Of a stretch of 64,000 bases of DNA, positions 1 through 13,975 are shown piece by piece. Position numbers and translations under genes: made by a program. Source of the DNA: Siderastrea siderea (Eukaryota; Cnidaria; Anthozoa; Scleractinia; Rhizangiidae); contig OZ034975.1 in NCBI GenBank assembly GCA_964030785.1, positions 34,935,769 to 34,999,768 of the forward strand, written 5' to 3'. The notes beneath the pieces are model-generated. The model was not told where the DNA came from, made no database searches, and saw only the letters and a program-made list of their open reading frames with translations. Each line of letters begins with the position of its first letter. The stretch's first letter is position 1.

Positions 1-107
1 AATGTCTACTAAACTGCCATAGCTCACAAAATGTCGTTTTATGTACGTAAATAATGGTTTCTATGTGGCTCAATCCCATTAACATTGTTATAGTCACTTT
101 ATTTTAG

Positions 108-3100
108 CCCAAACAGAAGCTCGTGCATTATTGTCCTCTGTACAACCCTTTCCTTCGAAAACCAGGTAAATATATGCACTAAAGTTTCTCGTGGCCTGTT
201 GGAGGTATAAGTTTTTTAAACATTGACATTTTTTCTCTAGAATCCGATAGCCGTCCATGTGGAGGACTCAACACAGCCCTCAAGAGTGGTACATTCGGAT
301 GATGCTCCAACCTATGCAACCCCAGCAGGGGGAGACTACATGTCACTTCATCCCTCAACTAGAAGCTGGGAAATCAGTCGGGAACATGTCAAAATTATCA
401 AAGTCATTGGTAAAGGAGCCTTCTCTCAGGTTGCCCAGGCAACAGTGCGAAATTTGCGAGGGAGCAAGGAAGGTATCACAGTGGCGGTGAAGATGCTGAA
501 AGGTAGGATTCTAATTTGTGTCCTTCTATATTCTTTATATGCTCGCATTACGTGCTTTCACGCTTAAGATTGTTTACCATTGTTATCAGTGTAACAATTA
601 GTCATCATGAACAGAAGAAAAGTCAGGTTAAAAAGAAAAGGAATTATAAAATTTTCAGGAATTTTCTTCTAACCACGTATGGACTATCTTTTTTATTGCC
701 GCTTTAGTTCACTTGGTTTTGAAAAATTTCAAATTTGAGCTCGCGCAAAAATTTGCTTCCAAGGTATGAAAAAAAAATCGTTCATTAGACACGATCGCTC
801 AACTAAATAAGGAAACATATGAATGTGTATTACTGTATTTTCTCGATTAAACGCCGGACCCCGAATAAACACCGGATTCAAATAAACGCTGGGTCTACAG
901 GGCCGAGTTTAAAATAAATGCCCCCGGCGTTTATTCGGGGTCCCGGCGTTTATTTGAGGTCCCGGCGTTTATTCGAGATGGGTATATTAAATCAGGATTA
1001 CGTGTCGTGACTGCATACTAGTCCTCTTTCTACCATTATATTTAAACGAAACTACCTTTGACAAAAGTACTTCTATTAAAACAGATGAAACAAACGACGC
1101 ATCTGAGGCATCGTATCAATCTCTTTAACTCGTGGTAACTTTTCTTCGGGCTTGTACATCAAGCAAGGATCACCTCTAGGGTCTCTCCAGCGTTTCTTCA
1201 GCAGTTTCTTGCAATTGAACCGTTCCATAATTTTGCCTTTCTCAGAACTGATGGAGATGGAACCTCGCCACCACCTTGTTCAAAATTTCTTTCACAGTAC
1301 GTTTGCTGTCGAGCAGTTACAGGTACACTTCCTGCGTGTTTTATGCACGCCGAGAAACGTAACGTTGAGAAGAGTTCAATCAATGTTTCTGTCAGTGGTG
1401 TTTTTTTTATCTTTTTCTTTTTAAATAACTTACCAGATTCACTTAGATGAGACAAAGTTGATGACATTGTTCCACATTTTTTAAACGTTTTTGCTGAAAT
1501 TTGGTTCTTGGTTAAAGCAACTTCCAATACTAAAAATAAACTTAATAAATAAACGCCGGGCCCCGAATAAACGTCGGGTTCGAATAAACGCCGGGTCTAC
1601 GAGGCCGAGTCTTAAAAAAACGCCCCCGGCGTTTAATCGAGAAAATAGGGTACAAGTATTACGCTCTTCAGCTGTATACAGTGTACATTAAAGAAGCATA
1701 TTAACATCGAACCAGTGTGGAATTAAACTGCGTTAAACTCCGTTAAATTCCTTTACTCGGCGTAAGAGTACATTACTTACTTAAACGTTTTATCTGCAGC
1801 GAACGCCCCGGCCTCGGATAGAAAGGACCTGCTGTCAGAACTTGAGTTGATGAAAAACCTGAAACCACATCCTCACGTGATCAAGCTGATGGGATGCGTC
1901 ACAGAGGGCGGTAATGCAGATTGTTTTTTTCTTTAATATCATCTACGATGCTTGTATGGACACGTGATGCAGCCATGTCAACTTCGAAGTGTTCGAACGC
2001 ATTGTTGTAACAGACAATACGAGACAGGGTCATAGAAGATCGACTTGAAGCGCTTTGGTGTCTCACAGTGAGCAAAGAGAATTGCATATTTTCACCAGCC
2101 ATACAACTTTACTTTCATTTTCTTAGCGCTCCAGCCTCGACCATTTTGGAAAGATTGTTTCACGGTCATGTTAATTTTCGGATAATATGCTAAACATCGG
2201 GATAGAGTAACGTGATTTGCGCGCATGGCTGAAGAATATCAGATAACCCGAACTAAATCACAGCTTCGGACGAACCACATTAATCAAATTGGTCTGTAGA
2301 TTTAATTTGAACTGAATTCCTTCAACCTTAATTAGAACGAAATAAATAGCAAAACCAATCGTGTTGGTCAAAAAGCAATGGAAGACAACTTCAAACTGGC
2401 ACGAAGTGAAGAAAAGGTACTGGCTGTACGAGTTCAACGCCAAAGATTATTCAGATCGAGGCTGAAGAGTAGTCACTTTGAAAAGTACAACGTTTGACCC
2501 TGAGTGGTATTTCAGCCGTTATTAACCACTCACCTATTCGGGAAGAACGCACAAACCGATCCAAGTGTCGACAAAGCTGAAAGAAAAGTCGAACTTTTCG
2601 TGTGCTTCATTCGTTTGGGTTATGAAAAGCACCATAACCTCGCATACTAAACAAGTCATACTCACTTGCAAGTTATACTCTCTTGTTCATCGACCAATAT
2701 CTTGTTTCATTGGCCATAGACTCTCTTCTGGTCCTTATTGAGTACGTACCATTTGGTGATCTGCTGGGCTACTTGAGGAAGAGTCGAGGGTTGCACGACA
2801 CATACTATAAGGACCCGGATGTGAAGCCGCAGACCAACCTGACTGCAGAGCAGTTGATGAGGTTCGCTTGGCAAATTGCTGATGGCATGTGCTATCTGTC
2901 TTCAAACAAGGTTAGCTCAACCCCAAAACCCACCCTATCCCCTACCACCACCCCCTGCGGCTCCAAAGATGATCTAAAACGATTTGAAAAATGAAACGTG
3001 ATGTAACTTTTTTTCCAGATTATACATCGTGATTTGGCGGCAAGAAATATTCTTGTTGGTGAAGGAGAGAAGTGTAAGGTGACAGATTTTGGGATGGCGA

Positions 3101-3340
3101 GGAATGTGCATCAGGATGATATTTACTCCAGAAAAAGTCGGGTGAGTGATAAAAATGGCATTGTATTAAAATTATGGGAGAGGAAATAATTTGCTATACA
3201 GCGGTACATTCACCATCAGGGTCTTTCGATTTTTGGGCTAAAAGATAAATAAATAAGTAAATTAATAAATAAAATAAATAAATAAATAAATAGATAAATA
3301 AATAATGATAATGATAATGATAATGATAGTTGAAATAATA

Positions 3341-3376
<36 letters not shown>

Positions 3377-6300
3377 GTAATAATAATAATAATAATATTA
3401 ATAATCCGTCCTTTCAATGACCATGGATGAAATCTTTTAAATTGTTACTTGTATCCATAAAAACGTATTAATTACCTAATCAATTAATCAATAACTTACT
3501 TAATTAGTTAATTTATCAAATAATATAAAACAGCCGTATAAGAATGGGAAGAATCGTGACAAAACGGATGTCTCGAATCGACCGTAGTAAATACAACTTG
3601 ATTTCTATTACGTAAACTTGACAATACGATTTTCTCCGTTTGGTCGTTATGCTACTCCTAATTGCTGTTTGTATTCAAAGGGTCGCCTGCCTGTTAAATG
3701 GACTGCTTATGAGGCTTTGATGTATGGAACATACACAACACAAAGTGACGTGTAAGTACCTTTTTTTTGTGATCAAAGAAATAAAATTACTCTCTGGGCA
3801 CTACAATTTAATATACTCTTACACCTTGAATAAGTCATCTACGTTTCAGTTCTTGGAAATTTTTGAAACATTTTCAGTACCTTAATCCCTTTTGTCTCTT
3901 GAAACGAAGTGAACGAAGATTATTCCTGGAAAAAAATTATTGGGATCTTTGTGCCTTGCATAAAACAACTGCTTTACTTAACTGAGGGTTTAATGAAAAC
4001 GTCCCTGTCTACCAGAGGATTTTTGTTGTTGAGTGTCTCTATAAAGACGAAAATACGAGTTTAAGAGACACTAACCTACAGCTCTAGCAATCCAAGACTG
4101 TTTGTATAAAGCTTTTACTTATTCTACGGGTGATTTATACAACCGGACCCTCATAGTATTAAATGTTGTTACAAACTGGATCAAAAGTTGAGTTTTGAGA
4201 AAGGCTAGAACGGTTGACAATATTATTGCTTGTGACTTGAAACTCGCGTTGTATTGATCGTTCAAACAGGAGAAAACGTACGAGAGTCTCAGGCAACGCG
4301 CGCCTTAAGTCACAAGCATTAATATTGTCAACCTTTCTAGCCTTTCTGGCGTTCTGGTCTGGATTCCGACCGCAACGTCAGGCATGCTACAAGAACGAAA
4401 ATGATGTTCTCGCAGATAAGCCCTACGTTCCTTATTTACCAGTTCTTTGGTACTTACTATGCTATTTTTTAAGTCGCCGCTATTACTGTAGGGTATCTAT
4501 ATGTATTACGGTATTATCTGGTCACTAACGGGTCACTGCAACAGAGATATAGAGGGCTACGTCCGTTTAATTATTCTTATTAATTGACCCAATCATACTA
4601 CGTATCCCATTTGTTTGTAGCTGGAGTTATGGCATCCTGCTATACGAGATTCTAACTGTAGGTAAGAGTCAACTTAGTTTTGTGTCTTTGATGTCTTATT
4701 TCCGAGGTACTTTATAGTAAACGTGATTTATGGTGGAGTAACTTTACAGTGTCTGGAAACTTGCTGGCACTAGTCGACACAAACGTAAATGTTTTACGAG
4801 TGATGGTGAGCTATGGTCAATCCAGTTTTACACACACTAAATTGTCTAAATACGTGCATAATAAAAGCTGAACTTCATGTTGTGTAGGTGGATCTCCATA
4901 TCCGGATATAAATGCTCGAAAAATCGCCGAGAAACTTCAAGAGGGGTACAGAATGCCAAAACCAAGACACGTTGATGAAAGACTGTGAGTAACGTTATGT
5001 TTATTTGTTTCTTTGTTTGTTTTCAATTAAAAGTACTTCGTAGGCAAGTCGATTTACACCAATTCTAAACGCCAACATTAATTTTGCCAGTGTCTGCTGG
5101 AGTGACAGATGAAAAATTGTTAATTCGGTTAACAGCTCAAAATCCAAGTCCTTTTATACTCAGTGTCGTGTAAAAAGGCATAAGAGTACTTACAAAACTC
5201 TAATCTAAAAACACTGACTAGACTTGCATTTGATTGTAATGGAGTGCATCGCCAAAGGCGTTGGAAGTTTCGGATGGACTACCAACAAGAAAGAAAGTAA
5301 ATATCTAGCTGGCTCACTTTGTATTAAAAGTTTTTTTTTTTAAACTACACTTACTTCAAATAGTGGCATCATAATTGGATATATTTGAGTTGCTGCTAAT
5401 GGCGACGATTTCTCCTCTGGTTTTTTCCTGCATTAGATATCAGATTATGGTGAAATGTTGGGAAGAAAACCCAAATGATCGACCAACGTTTGACAAACTG
5501 AGGAAGATTATGAAAGATATGGAAAAGAACCACAAGGTAAGAGAGTCAATTTGAAGGAAGATTATATATGATTTATTTATGGCCAAGCGGTGAGGAGTAG
5601 CACATAACTCAATCTCTTGATACGTGGAATATAAAAGTAAGACAAGGCACTTATTCTGCGTAACTATTTAAATCAATAACACATGCCAGCTTTAACCCTA
5701 GGACGTACAGGACAACTAACATCACACCCCTACCGTGGCACAAGTGTGTGTGTGTGTGGGGGGCGGGGACCATGGAGCCACTCCCCTGAGTTTTTGCTGT
5801 GTTTCAATATTTCGCAAAAATGTTTCCTTTGATAAAAACCCTTCGTTGTGCTCTACAAGATGAAGTATATATTTGGGTGTAGGTGCTGCTGGGGCCCTAT
5901 GACGTTGTTCAAGATGGAGGCCAATTTGGCCGCCATTTTGGACTAAATCCAAAATTAGAAGTTACCAAAAACGGCCGAATCTGAAAATTTTTAATGCTTG
6001 ACATGTCAAATATGACATACAATTTGCTGCTTTTTGTGACTAGTTGTGCTTTTTTCACTTACAAAAGGTTTTTACCCAAAAAATGGCTTCACCACTTGCT
6101 ACTTATGACGTCATATCTAGTAACCATAGCAACCGCTTCATACCACACTTATGTTAAAATGTGTCTAAGGAATATGCGTACAGCTACTGGAAACGGAAGG
6201 TGCTGATGAAGAATCCTCTTAAAAAGAGTCAAGAAAAAAAAGTGGGGTGGGTTGGCGCCTTCCCCCCCCCCCCCCCTTCCCTCCCCTTTGCGCGTCCGAG

Positions 6301-6452
6301 GGTTAAGTCACTAAACCTCTGCTATGGATACAGTATAAACTCTTGAAAAGTCCCAGCTAACGTCCGGACTGGTTTTCTTGCAGACATATGTCAACCTCAA
6401 CAAGTATGACAACAGCCTGTACGCCAACATCAACGATCTGGCAGCAGAGTAG
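108..6452 (+). CDS. Receptor tyrosine kinase, FGFR-like: intracellular part (10 exons, 5' part outside window)
   Basis: Transmembrane receptor kinase that would phosphorylate tyrosines on itself and partners. Exons read by splice sites and frame: 108-165, 251-502, 1800-1910, 2720-2910, 3019-3141, 3681-3751, 4621-4661, 4888-4984, 5436-5536, 6384-6452 (TAG). Visible motifs in order: P-loop GKGAFSQV (third Gly replaced by Ser), VAVK lysine, alpha-C Glu in LLSELELM, catalytic loop [20 protein letters not shown] in place of the usual [15 protein letters not shown], and [12 protein letters not shown]. The HRDLAARN form marks a tyrosine kinase. The C-terminal tail holds YVNL, a Grb2-type YxN motif, and a second Tyr near SLYANI. 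All exon joins keep one open frame, so the gene appears intact here. The first exon (108-165) is the least certain; its frame fits only with the acceptor at 249-250 rather than 239-240. Extracellular and membrane exons lie to the left. The family assignment rests on motif reading only. Confidence 0.9.
836..1647. mobile_element. Inverted-repeat element in RTK intron (ATTAAACGCCGG termini)
   Basis: Both ends carry the same inverted sequence, TATTTTCTCGATTAAACGCC on the left and its complement on the right. Just inside each end are further GCGTTTATTCG-type repeats, about 130 bp on the left and about 90 bp on the right. No transposase is seen, so this is probably a non-autonomous DNA element. Confidence 0.6.
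3241..3410. repeat. AAT/ATG-type microsatellite in RTK intron
   Basis: Consecutive AAATAAAT, GATAAT and AATAAT simple repeats occupy the intron between the HRD/DFG exon and the VKWTAYEAL exon. Confidence 0.9.
4201..4344. repeat. Short foldback repeat in RTK intron
   Basis: Left arm 4201-4238 is almost perfectly complementary to right arm 4307-4344, with a loop of about 70 bases. This is a MITE-like hairpin. Confidence 0.7.
5692..6306. mobile_element. MITE-like element, copy 1 (TTAACCCTAGGACG termini)
   Basis: Termini are ttaaccctaggacgt and, inverted, gcgtccgagggttaa. Internal sequence, including 'gtgctctacaagatg' and a C-rich run near the right end, is shared with 15973-16358. It lies in the last RTK intron. 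Confidence 0.65.
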
Positions 6453-8060
6453 TAAAATCATTTCCGCTCCTCGAGAAAGTTAACATTTCCTCGTCAAAAC
6501 TGCCCACAGTGTTAGAAAGTAGTGGCAATGCAGCATCCATTTCAGTTGGCCGTTTGCGCCATCAGTCTTTTTGATTTACCAATGAGATTGCAAGTTTGGA
6601 ACTGAAAACGAGGTTCCTCGCCTAGATGGAAAAAGCCTTTCCATATGACACGGAAAATGTCCGGAATTTCAAACCGAAAATTTTGCCTAAATGGAAAAGC
6701 CCCGCCCAAGCGAATTCAAATCCATTCAACAACCACTGTCTCGATTTAAGATGGGTTAACACTGCTAAATTCATTCAAAACGTGTTGAGCGAGTTTGCTA
6801 TGTTATCGTTGTTGGATTGAATTTTTGACGGGAATTAACTTTTTTAACACTGCTCGATATCATTGACACAAGAATCATTTAACAAGAAAGCCAAAAGTCG
6901 TATTGACGTCAACATTAGGGACCTTTAGATTGGACTACAAATACGAGTGCGACTTTTGAATGTCAAACCAGTCACGTTTCCTCGACGCCACTTTTTCGTA
7001 TTGTTTTCCAGTAAAAAAAAAGGAAGCTTCCGAAATAAGATTGGGATGTATCGTGATAAAATAAGGCCTGCAAACCGGAATTCAAAACTTGTACTCGTAG
7101 TCCACCACGTACTCGTGCTCAGATTTAAAGTTCCCTATGGTTCAAAAGTGTATTGAGTGTTGTTGAATGGAAATATTGATGCCGATTGGCCAGGCCTTTT
7201 CCTTACTTTTTAAAACTTTTCTGGAAACGAACAACTGTAAAGAAATGATACTTTCTTTAACTAAACTTCGTACAGTCCCACTTAATTATCTAATGGGCAG
7301 TCTAACCTAGAACAAATATTTGTTGCCGATTTTATCTGTAGAGGAACCTTATGCATCAGTGCTTTTTATTACTCAAACATAATGTACTGCCGTAGTTTAA
7401 AGTATACCACAGCGCAATCGCTTGTATAATCTCTTTTTTTTAGATTTCACTTTATTTGACAAACTTTAATATTGTCGGAGTTAAGGGTGGGGGGAGGGGT
7501 GGAGAGAATCCTCCCGGTGCCAGCCAACCAAAAAGGCGCTGTCTTAATAGGATTAAAGCCCGATTCACAGTTTTCTATAACCATTTCTATTTCAGTGCTC
7601 GTGTGCATGAGAAAGTTTCTCCGAATTATATGTAACAAATACACGTTTTGAAAAACTGGCTCGCCAGATCAGTCATGTGGCAAAGAATATCATACGTGAA
7701 ATTTTCTCGTGCGGATAGGTCGTCAAAGAAAATTTGTCAAAGATTGGTGAAAAATTAGTTCTCAGACTTTTTGTTCATGTGTTTTTTTTATGAGCTTTTA
7801 TGGCGCCTAGCTCAGTGGTTTAGCCATTTCAAGCAATTTTTGTCTAGAAGCATTTTAACTCTACGAACTCTACGAACCTCCATTTTCCATGGCCGCGAGA
7901 ACCCAGTATCTGTTTATGCTCCACTGACATTTTCAGCTGCATGTGGCAATGAAAGTACTGCTACCGAGCCTCTTGATTTAATTAGACTGGCCTTTACTTG
8001 AAAACAAAAAGCAACTGAGTCTCCTCACTTACCGTTGTGTAACTTTCCAGATTTCCCCGT
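6453..8060. other. Downstream of RTK gene: 3' UTR/intergenic
   Basis: Follows the RTK stop codon. No ORF with a recognisable domain and no strong repeat is seen. Confidence 0.5.
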
Positions 8061-8365
8061 TTAGGGCCGATTTAGACGGTACAATTTTTGCTTACAACTG
8101 TTGTATGCGACTTCTCACCTCATGTCTGCAACACCAATCGTGTCGTCTTAATCAGGCGTGCAACATCCTCACGACAGTTGCGCAAAGCATGAAAAATGTC
8201 GTGGGATTTTGAAACATGTTTTCAAACCCAACGACAGTAGTATCCGCAATCAAAATGTTAGAATGACGAGTTGTTTACGATCTTTGCCTGACAAGAGTAG
8301 TGCGTGCTACAAAAGTCACATACGACAGTCGTAAGCAAAAATCGTACCGCCTAAATCGACCCTTA
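8061..8365. mobile_element. MITE-like element with about 35-bp inverted termini
   Basis: The left end, ttagggccgatttagacggt, is matched by the inverted right end ending in ctaaatcgacccttag. Both continue inward through gtaagcaaaaat. No coding sequence. Confidence 0.7.
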
Positions 8366-10283
8366 GGCCCTTGCTTCTCCGCTGTCCAAAAGCCATTGCA
8401 GGAACATATTCAATAAGAAAATAGAAAATTTGCTACCCGTATACACGGTCAAATCTTTTGTCAAAGACAAATTAGTCAGGGAATTTGGTCGAGAGGACCA
8501 GGCTTTAATGTACATGGCGTAAAAAAGCAATAGTTAAAGGCAGATATCCGGATGTCTGGATATCGTTTTTCGCTGATATCTGACTGCAGAGTACCTAGTA
8601 TTGTAATTTAACTATTTTCCATTTTGAGCTTTATTGGCCAAACAACGTTAAGTTGAACCATTGCAATCAATGGTAAAGTAAACGATTAGAGATAATTATC
8701 AATTCTATTCAAGGTTTTTAAGACTCTTCAGCTTTCTTCATCAACAAGGTGTGGCAATGGAGCCCCTTAGAGGTTTCTGATCCAGTGCAATGCAATGATG
8801 TTGAAGTATATGTTTCCTGTTATTTAGCCTCCTGTTATGTAACCTCCAGCTTGCGGTACCCATTCGAACTTTTCTGGCCTTAGGTCTGTTCCAAGCGTGG
8901 AATTGAGAAGTGGTTCAGCTGGAAGAGATTGTTTTGAGACTTACTGTCAGTTGTAATTCTTGGCGTATAGAAGTCTAATTCCCAGTATTATCTCCTCCGG
9001 CTCTCTATGCTGGTCTTACCTGGTGGCTTGCCTGCAAAAGTCAGGGGCACCCAAAGGTTCGTTTCGGAGAATATCTGTTCGGAAGGCCTAAATCGCCTGA
9101 GATGTTCAGATTTAATTCCAGTGAAAACTAGCGACTTCTTTGGAGGAACATTAACTCGGACTAATGGGTAACAAGAGGAATTATAAATTCCTATTGTTTT
9201 CGGAGGAACAAATATGTCGTTCAGAGTGTAAAATAACGCCAGCTAGCATTTTGGGAGAGCCAACAGCAGCTTGGAAATTCGGCGGAAAGGATTCTGTTAT
9301 CTAAAATATTCCGCCCAAGAGTAATGTACTGACAGAAAGGTGGACCCTCATTGGCAATTACTGGCAATCATTGATTACTCTCGATAGGACTGCACAATCC
9401 ACGACTTTTCATCCATTTGCAAGGGGGGGGAGGGGGGATGGGTTGGCTGGAGGGGTGGTTTGAAACTCCAATTCAGATATGACAATTTTTTTTGAGTAGT
9501 TCTATTATTCTTACTGCCTGCAAATCCAATTGGTTGTTCGTTGATATAGAACAATAGGCAAAACAATACCTCTCTTTAATTTTTAAGTGACAGCAATTTT
9601 GTAACCAATAGTTTATACTATTTTTCTTTTTTGTTTTATTTTAAAACCCACGTAACACTTTCCCAAAGCAGCAATAAACTCCTGCAACATTAGCGATCTT
9701 AATCTTACCAACTTTTGGCAATTAGTTAGTTGTTAAACAGTGCTTGTCATTCCCGAAAGGAAGGCCATTTTTCCCCTGTTGTTCACTTAAAACAAGGCAC
9801 TAGTCTATCTCAGTTGATTTCAGTTGAAGAACATGTGAGAACGAACGCCTCCAGACTACAGCTAGGCATGACCTGCCAAAGAGCTTGAAGGGGTAGTACA
9901 GCCAAACAACCTAGGCTCATAATTGCACCCTAACCCAACCTGACCAAATGACCATGTGTGTGAATGGACAGCAGGAAATTGAACGGAAAATTTGCGATAC
10001 TTATGGTTGCGTGACTTGGTGTCCCTTGTTCTTGTGGGATTTGGACTAGAGCGTTAGGTCATCAATAGCGTATTATGGAGCTGGTAGAATACCCTTTCGA
10101 ATTTCTCTCTTGAATCTCCCTCCCTTGAAGCCTTTCCCTCTCGTTACCGCCAATTTAACTACTGTGTGCAGACTTTTCTGTTTGCTGCAAAGTCAGCAAG
10201 TCCAGTGGAGTGGATTTGGGGGATGTTAAGTAAACCATGCGTACCATTGTAGGAACCACTCATTGCGAATAATGTTAATTTAG
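8366..10283. other. Intergenic, nothing recognised
   Basis: AT-rich sequence with short G- and T-runs only. No domain-bearing ORF on either strand. Confidence 0.5.
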
Positions 10284-10545
10284 GTGCACCCTCTTGATTT
10301 TGTAAGATCACACCACCCAACATTTGAATAAATACGTCAAAAACGAGTGCGAGTGTTGGGCATGGGCTCTCAGAGCGACAGAAGAAACCTCTACCGTGAG
10401 GATAAAGGTGTACCCCCTTGATTTTGTAACAGGATTACACCACCCAACATTTGAATATATGAAAAACGAGAGGGAGTGTTTTAACATGGCTTCTCAGAAC
10501 GACAAAGGAAGCCTCTACCATGACGGTGATTTCGAAGTCGGTTAA
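10284..10545. repeat. Imperfect tandem duplication, about 124-bp unit
   Basis: The segment around cttgattttgtaa and caccacccaacatttgaata occurs at 10284 and again at 10407. Both copies are followed by similar aaacgag and cctctacc blocks. Confidence 0.75.
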
Positions 10546-12025
10546 AAACTCGGCTGTGCCACGTTTATTCAATCTACTCGGTGTTTCGATATCCTGATGA
10601 AACATGCTTTCTCGTGTTTGACATATTACTTCAAAACACCAAGAAACTGATGAGACCGAGTGCCTTTATCGCCACGAGATGTTTTGAAACCTCGCTGAAA
10701 CACGAAGCACGAGTTTTATGTCTTCTCAACCGGGCATTATAATGAACAAAAGAGTTTTCCACATTAGCAATCCCCTTTTGTTTTCAATTGTACAATTAGC
10801 ACGCAGTTTCAGAATCAAGTTACAGTCGGATCAGTGGTGAACCATCGGCTAGTCGCCGATCCCCGACCACCCAAAAGTGGAAAAACAATAAACAGGCTGG
10901 TAAAGGAGCAGTCATTCCATGTTCATGGATATTACACATGCCCAGGGGAATGACAGAGAGGGTAAAGGAGGTTCTGCTATGTCGACTCCCAGATATCGAT
11001 GGTCATGAAAGCATGGAAGTTAAGGTTTGTGGATATCATAAGAGATCAGTTTTGTCTTTGAAATTTCTGAAAACTACTATCATCACTAAGTTTCTTCCAG
11101 GAATTGCTCCAGGTATCTGTGTGTATCTATGGCACAAAATGGTTAATTAATTTTTAGTATTTCCCACATTACCAGTTAGTTCAGACTGTGCCAATAAGTA
11201 ATCAGGTGATATGAAATCCACCAGTGTTCTTGTGTACCTGTGCATGCTTTCAAAGCTAGGGGCATAGAATGGTAATTCTTCAACTCGCTGAGATAGAAAG
11301 TTCCTTCTTCAAACCCTGAACCCAAGTCTTCAATTATTTCTTTCCCTAAGTTTGACAAGCCTAAGATTCCAAAATGTATTTGAGACTTGGGTGACATTTG
11401 ACAAATGCATGACCCCCGAGGTTATCTAAAAACGTTTATGTTTATTTTTACATAAAAGTGTTGACACTACTAATGAAAATAAGAGAGTTTTCTATGTTTT
11501 GCAAGAGAGTAATGTGGTCTAGAAAGAGAACTAGGGATGCACAAGTGTTAGCAAGAGCACTCAAGGGCTTGGCTAGATCTCATGCATGCATTACTGTCTG
11601 AAAGGACGTCACAAGACTGATTTCTTTTCAATTTAGCTGCTTTTCAGTTGTGAATACAGCATAAAAAATGCATTCTTACACAGCTACATTAGGATCATCA
11701 TGACTACAGTGCTCTGTCATGATCATTTAAAGTAAAGCGCACTCAGATTCCATAAGACAAATATGTAGCACTCGTGTTTTGAAATGTTATCTAATGATGT
11801 GAACAGACACATGTACTTGACATTTATGGTCAATGCAAAAATAGATTGTAGTGAACATGGTCAAATCTGTCATTTGTTTCAGGTCCAGCATTCTGCAAAA
11901 AAAGAAAACAAAAGAAAAGAAAACAAAAAAAAAACAATGCTGAAAGTGAAGAGTCAGTCAAAAGAGGACCAACGCCATGTGATAATGAAGAAAGAAAGAT
12001 GGTACATTTTAAGCTCGGAAAGAAA
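10546..12025. other. Intergenic, nothing recognised
   Basis: Small ORFs on both strands lack recognisable motifs. Confidence 0.45.
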
Positions 12026-12148
12026 TGAGAAAGATGGAATATTCAGTTTGTCACGAGCGTGGGGCAAAGAAAAAATCTGAGTCGTCGGGGACTCAGATTT
12101 TTTTCTTTGTCCCACGCTCGTGACAAACTGAATATTCCATCTTTCTCA
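12026..12148. repeat. Near-perfect palindromic foldback element
   Basis: Arms of about 58 bases, beginning tgagaaagatggaatattca on the left, are exact or almost exact inverted copies around a spacer of a few bases near 12083-12090. This is typical of a foldback/MITE insertion. Confidence 0.85.
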
Positions 12149-13155
12149 GGACCAATGTTGTGGGAAAATTAGATGAAAAATAAATAAACTGACCTTTAAT
12201 TACAATGATGCATTTGTCTTGTATGCTTTAGTTACTTTTAAGTTGATGTTAAGTAAATTAAAGGGTTGTCCATTAGCTAGAATTCTACCCCTTGCCAAAA
12301 CTGCCAAAGTTATGTTTTAGAACATGTTTGTGAAAATAACTGAATTTTTCTGATTGGTGTTGCTGGCTTCCTTTATCAAAACAGATTAGATCAAGTACAG
12401 ATTAGATTTGAGATAAACACCGAAACTGAATTTCTGTTTTGCAATGAAAGTACATGACCAGATGAAAGCTTCACGTCTTTGGACACAGCACCTTTTTTGT
12501 TCTTGTTAGGGTATTTTCTACTTTTGCTAAAGAACTCATGCACACTAAAAGATGAAAACCAATTGAACCAAAGCTTAAATTTGAATACTGTGCTTCCCAA
12601 TCGAATCCCTTAAAGGCATTGGACTGTAACGAGCGTCGCAAACACAGTAACGAAGAGTAAAATCTTGAAGTCAACTTGAAGAAGAATGACCCGAGGAAAC
12701 CGCAATGTCAGTCCGCTCGATTATAGACCAGACACATTACTCCAGACGTCTAAACTAAATGATTAAGAAACAGAGACACAGCAAAAGTTCAAAATACAGA
12801 ATAAATAGAGAATAAATACGCTCACAAATTCTTTCTCCCGACAGAAAGATAAAAGGCTGTTCGAGATATAGTTCGAACCGGCCGCAAAGATTCTTCTTTT
12901 CCGAGGCCTAACGGTAACAAAGGACTTTTATCGCCATTATTGAATGTCAATACAACGACTTCCTACTCTTCACGATGTTATTTCAGAAAAAAGTGATGCC
13001 GTGATCAGTGGGTTCTGAACAAATAGTAGGTAAACTCGCACTAATGACTCTCTCGTCGTCCGCCATCTTGAAAATTCTGGTTTATTTTGAAACGTGATAT
13101 GAGAATCACAGCGCAGGTTCTCATTGGTTGAAACGCAAATCGCGGCTGTCGTAAG
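12149..13155. other. Intergenic, nothing recognised
   Basis: AT-rich, no supported gene. Confidence 0.45.
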
Positions 13156-13460
13156 ATCCTAGCCTGGGAAAATAGCCGACGTTTCGCGAGGTCGCCACTT
13201 GAGCCCTCGCAAAACGACGTCTGAGTAACGAACGCAGAAATTTCATACTGATGACGTGCACTACCCAGACCTTGGTAGTGCTTCTGATTGGTTGTGTCGC
13301 GAGGGAATTTTCTTTTAACCAATCGGAAGCACTACCAAGATCTAAGTAGTGCATGTCATCACTATGGAATTTCTGCGCTCGTTACTCAGACGTCGTTTTG
13401 CGAGGGCTCAATTGCAAGTGGCGACCTCGCGAAATGTCGGCTGTTTTCTCAGGCTAGGAT
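13156..13460. mobile_element. Foldback MITE, about 305 bp
   Basis: Long imperfect inverted arms run inward from atcctagcctggg (left) and caggctaggat (right). They are complementary through gcgaggtcgccacttg, acgacgtctgagtaacga and accaatcggaagcac. Several antisense ORFs here are only reflections of the inverted repeat. Confidence 0.85.
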
Positions 13461-13744
13461 AATCCGGACTGTTCACGTTTAGTAATATTCAATATATTGC
13501 GGTTAAATTTAAGATAAATAGCGCTAGATCACAGCGAACAGCGGTATATTCTTCGTATAGGTTTTTGGTCAGGAGCATATCGTGATTATACTTGTTTTGA
13601 TTGTGAAGCATACACATTCGATACGAAGTGTCGATTTCTAGTTTTGATTACATAATACTCTTGTATGGTGCAATGTTTGATTTTGCTGATGTGACTGAAT
13701 TCAGTGGAATTCTGTGCGCTTGTTAGAGCATTCTAGACATGACA

Positions 13745-13975
13745 AATCGATGATCAATGACATCAATGAGTAGTCAATATATTAGGCATTGATTATAGTC
13801 GATGATCAATGAGCAATCGATGACTAACTCGAAACTAAGCGAAGAAAAAAAATTGCAAATTGTAGCCTATTGATTACTTATCGATGTCACCGATTACTCG
13901 TCCTGTCGTTGATTGATCATTGGTTGTTGTTACTGATTTCTCATTGATTGACTATTGATTACTCATTGATTAATT
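13745..13975. repeat. Degenerate ATTGATTA/ATCGAT repeat with opposed arms
   Basis: The left half is rich in gatcaatgac and atcaatgag words, the right half in their complements, giving a loose palindrome. No gene. Confidence 0.5.

Noticed and set aside
13041..13482. Several overlapping ORFs on both strands
   Set aside because: They arise from the two arms of one inverted-repeat element.
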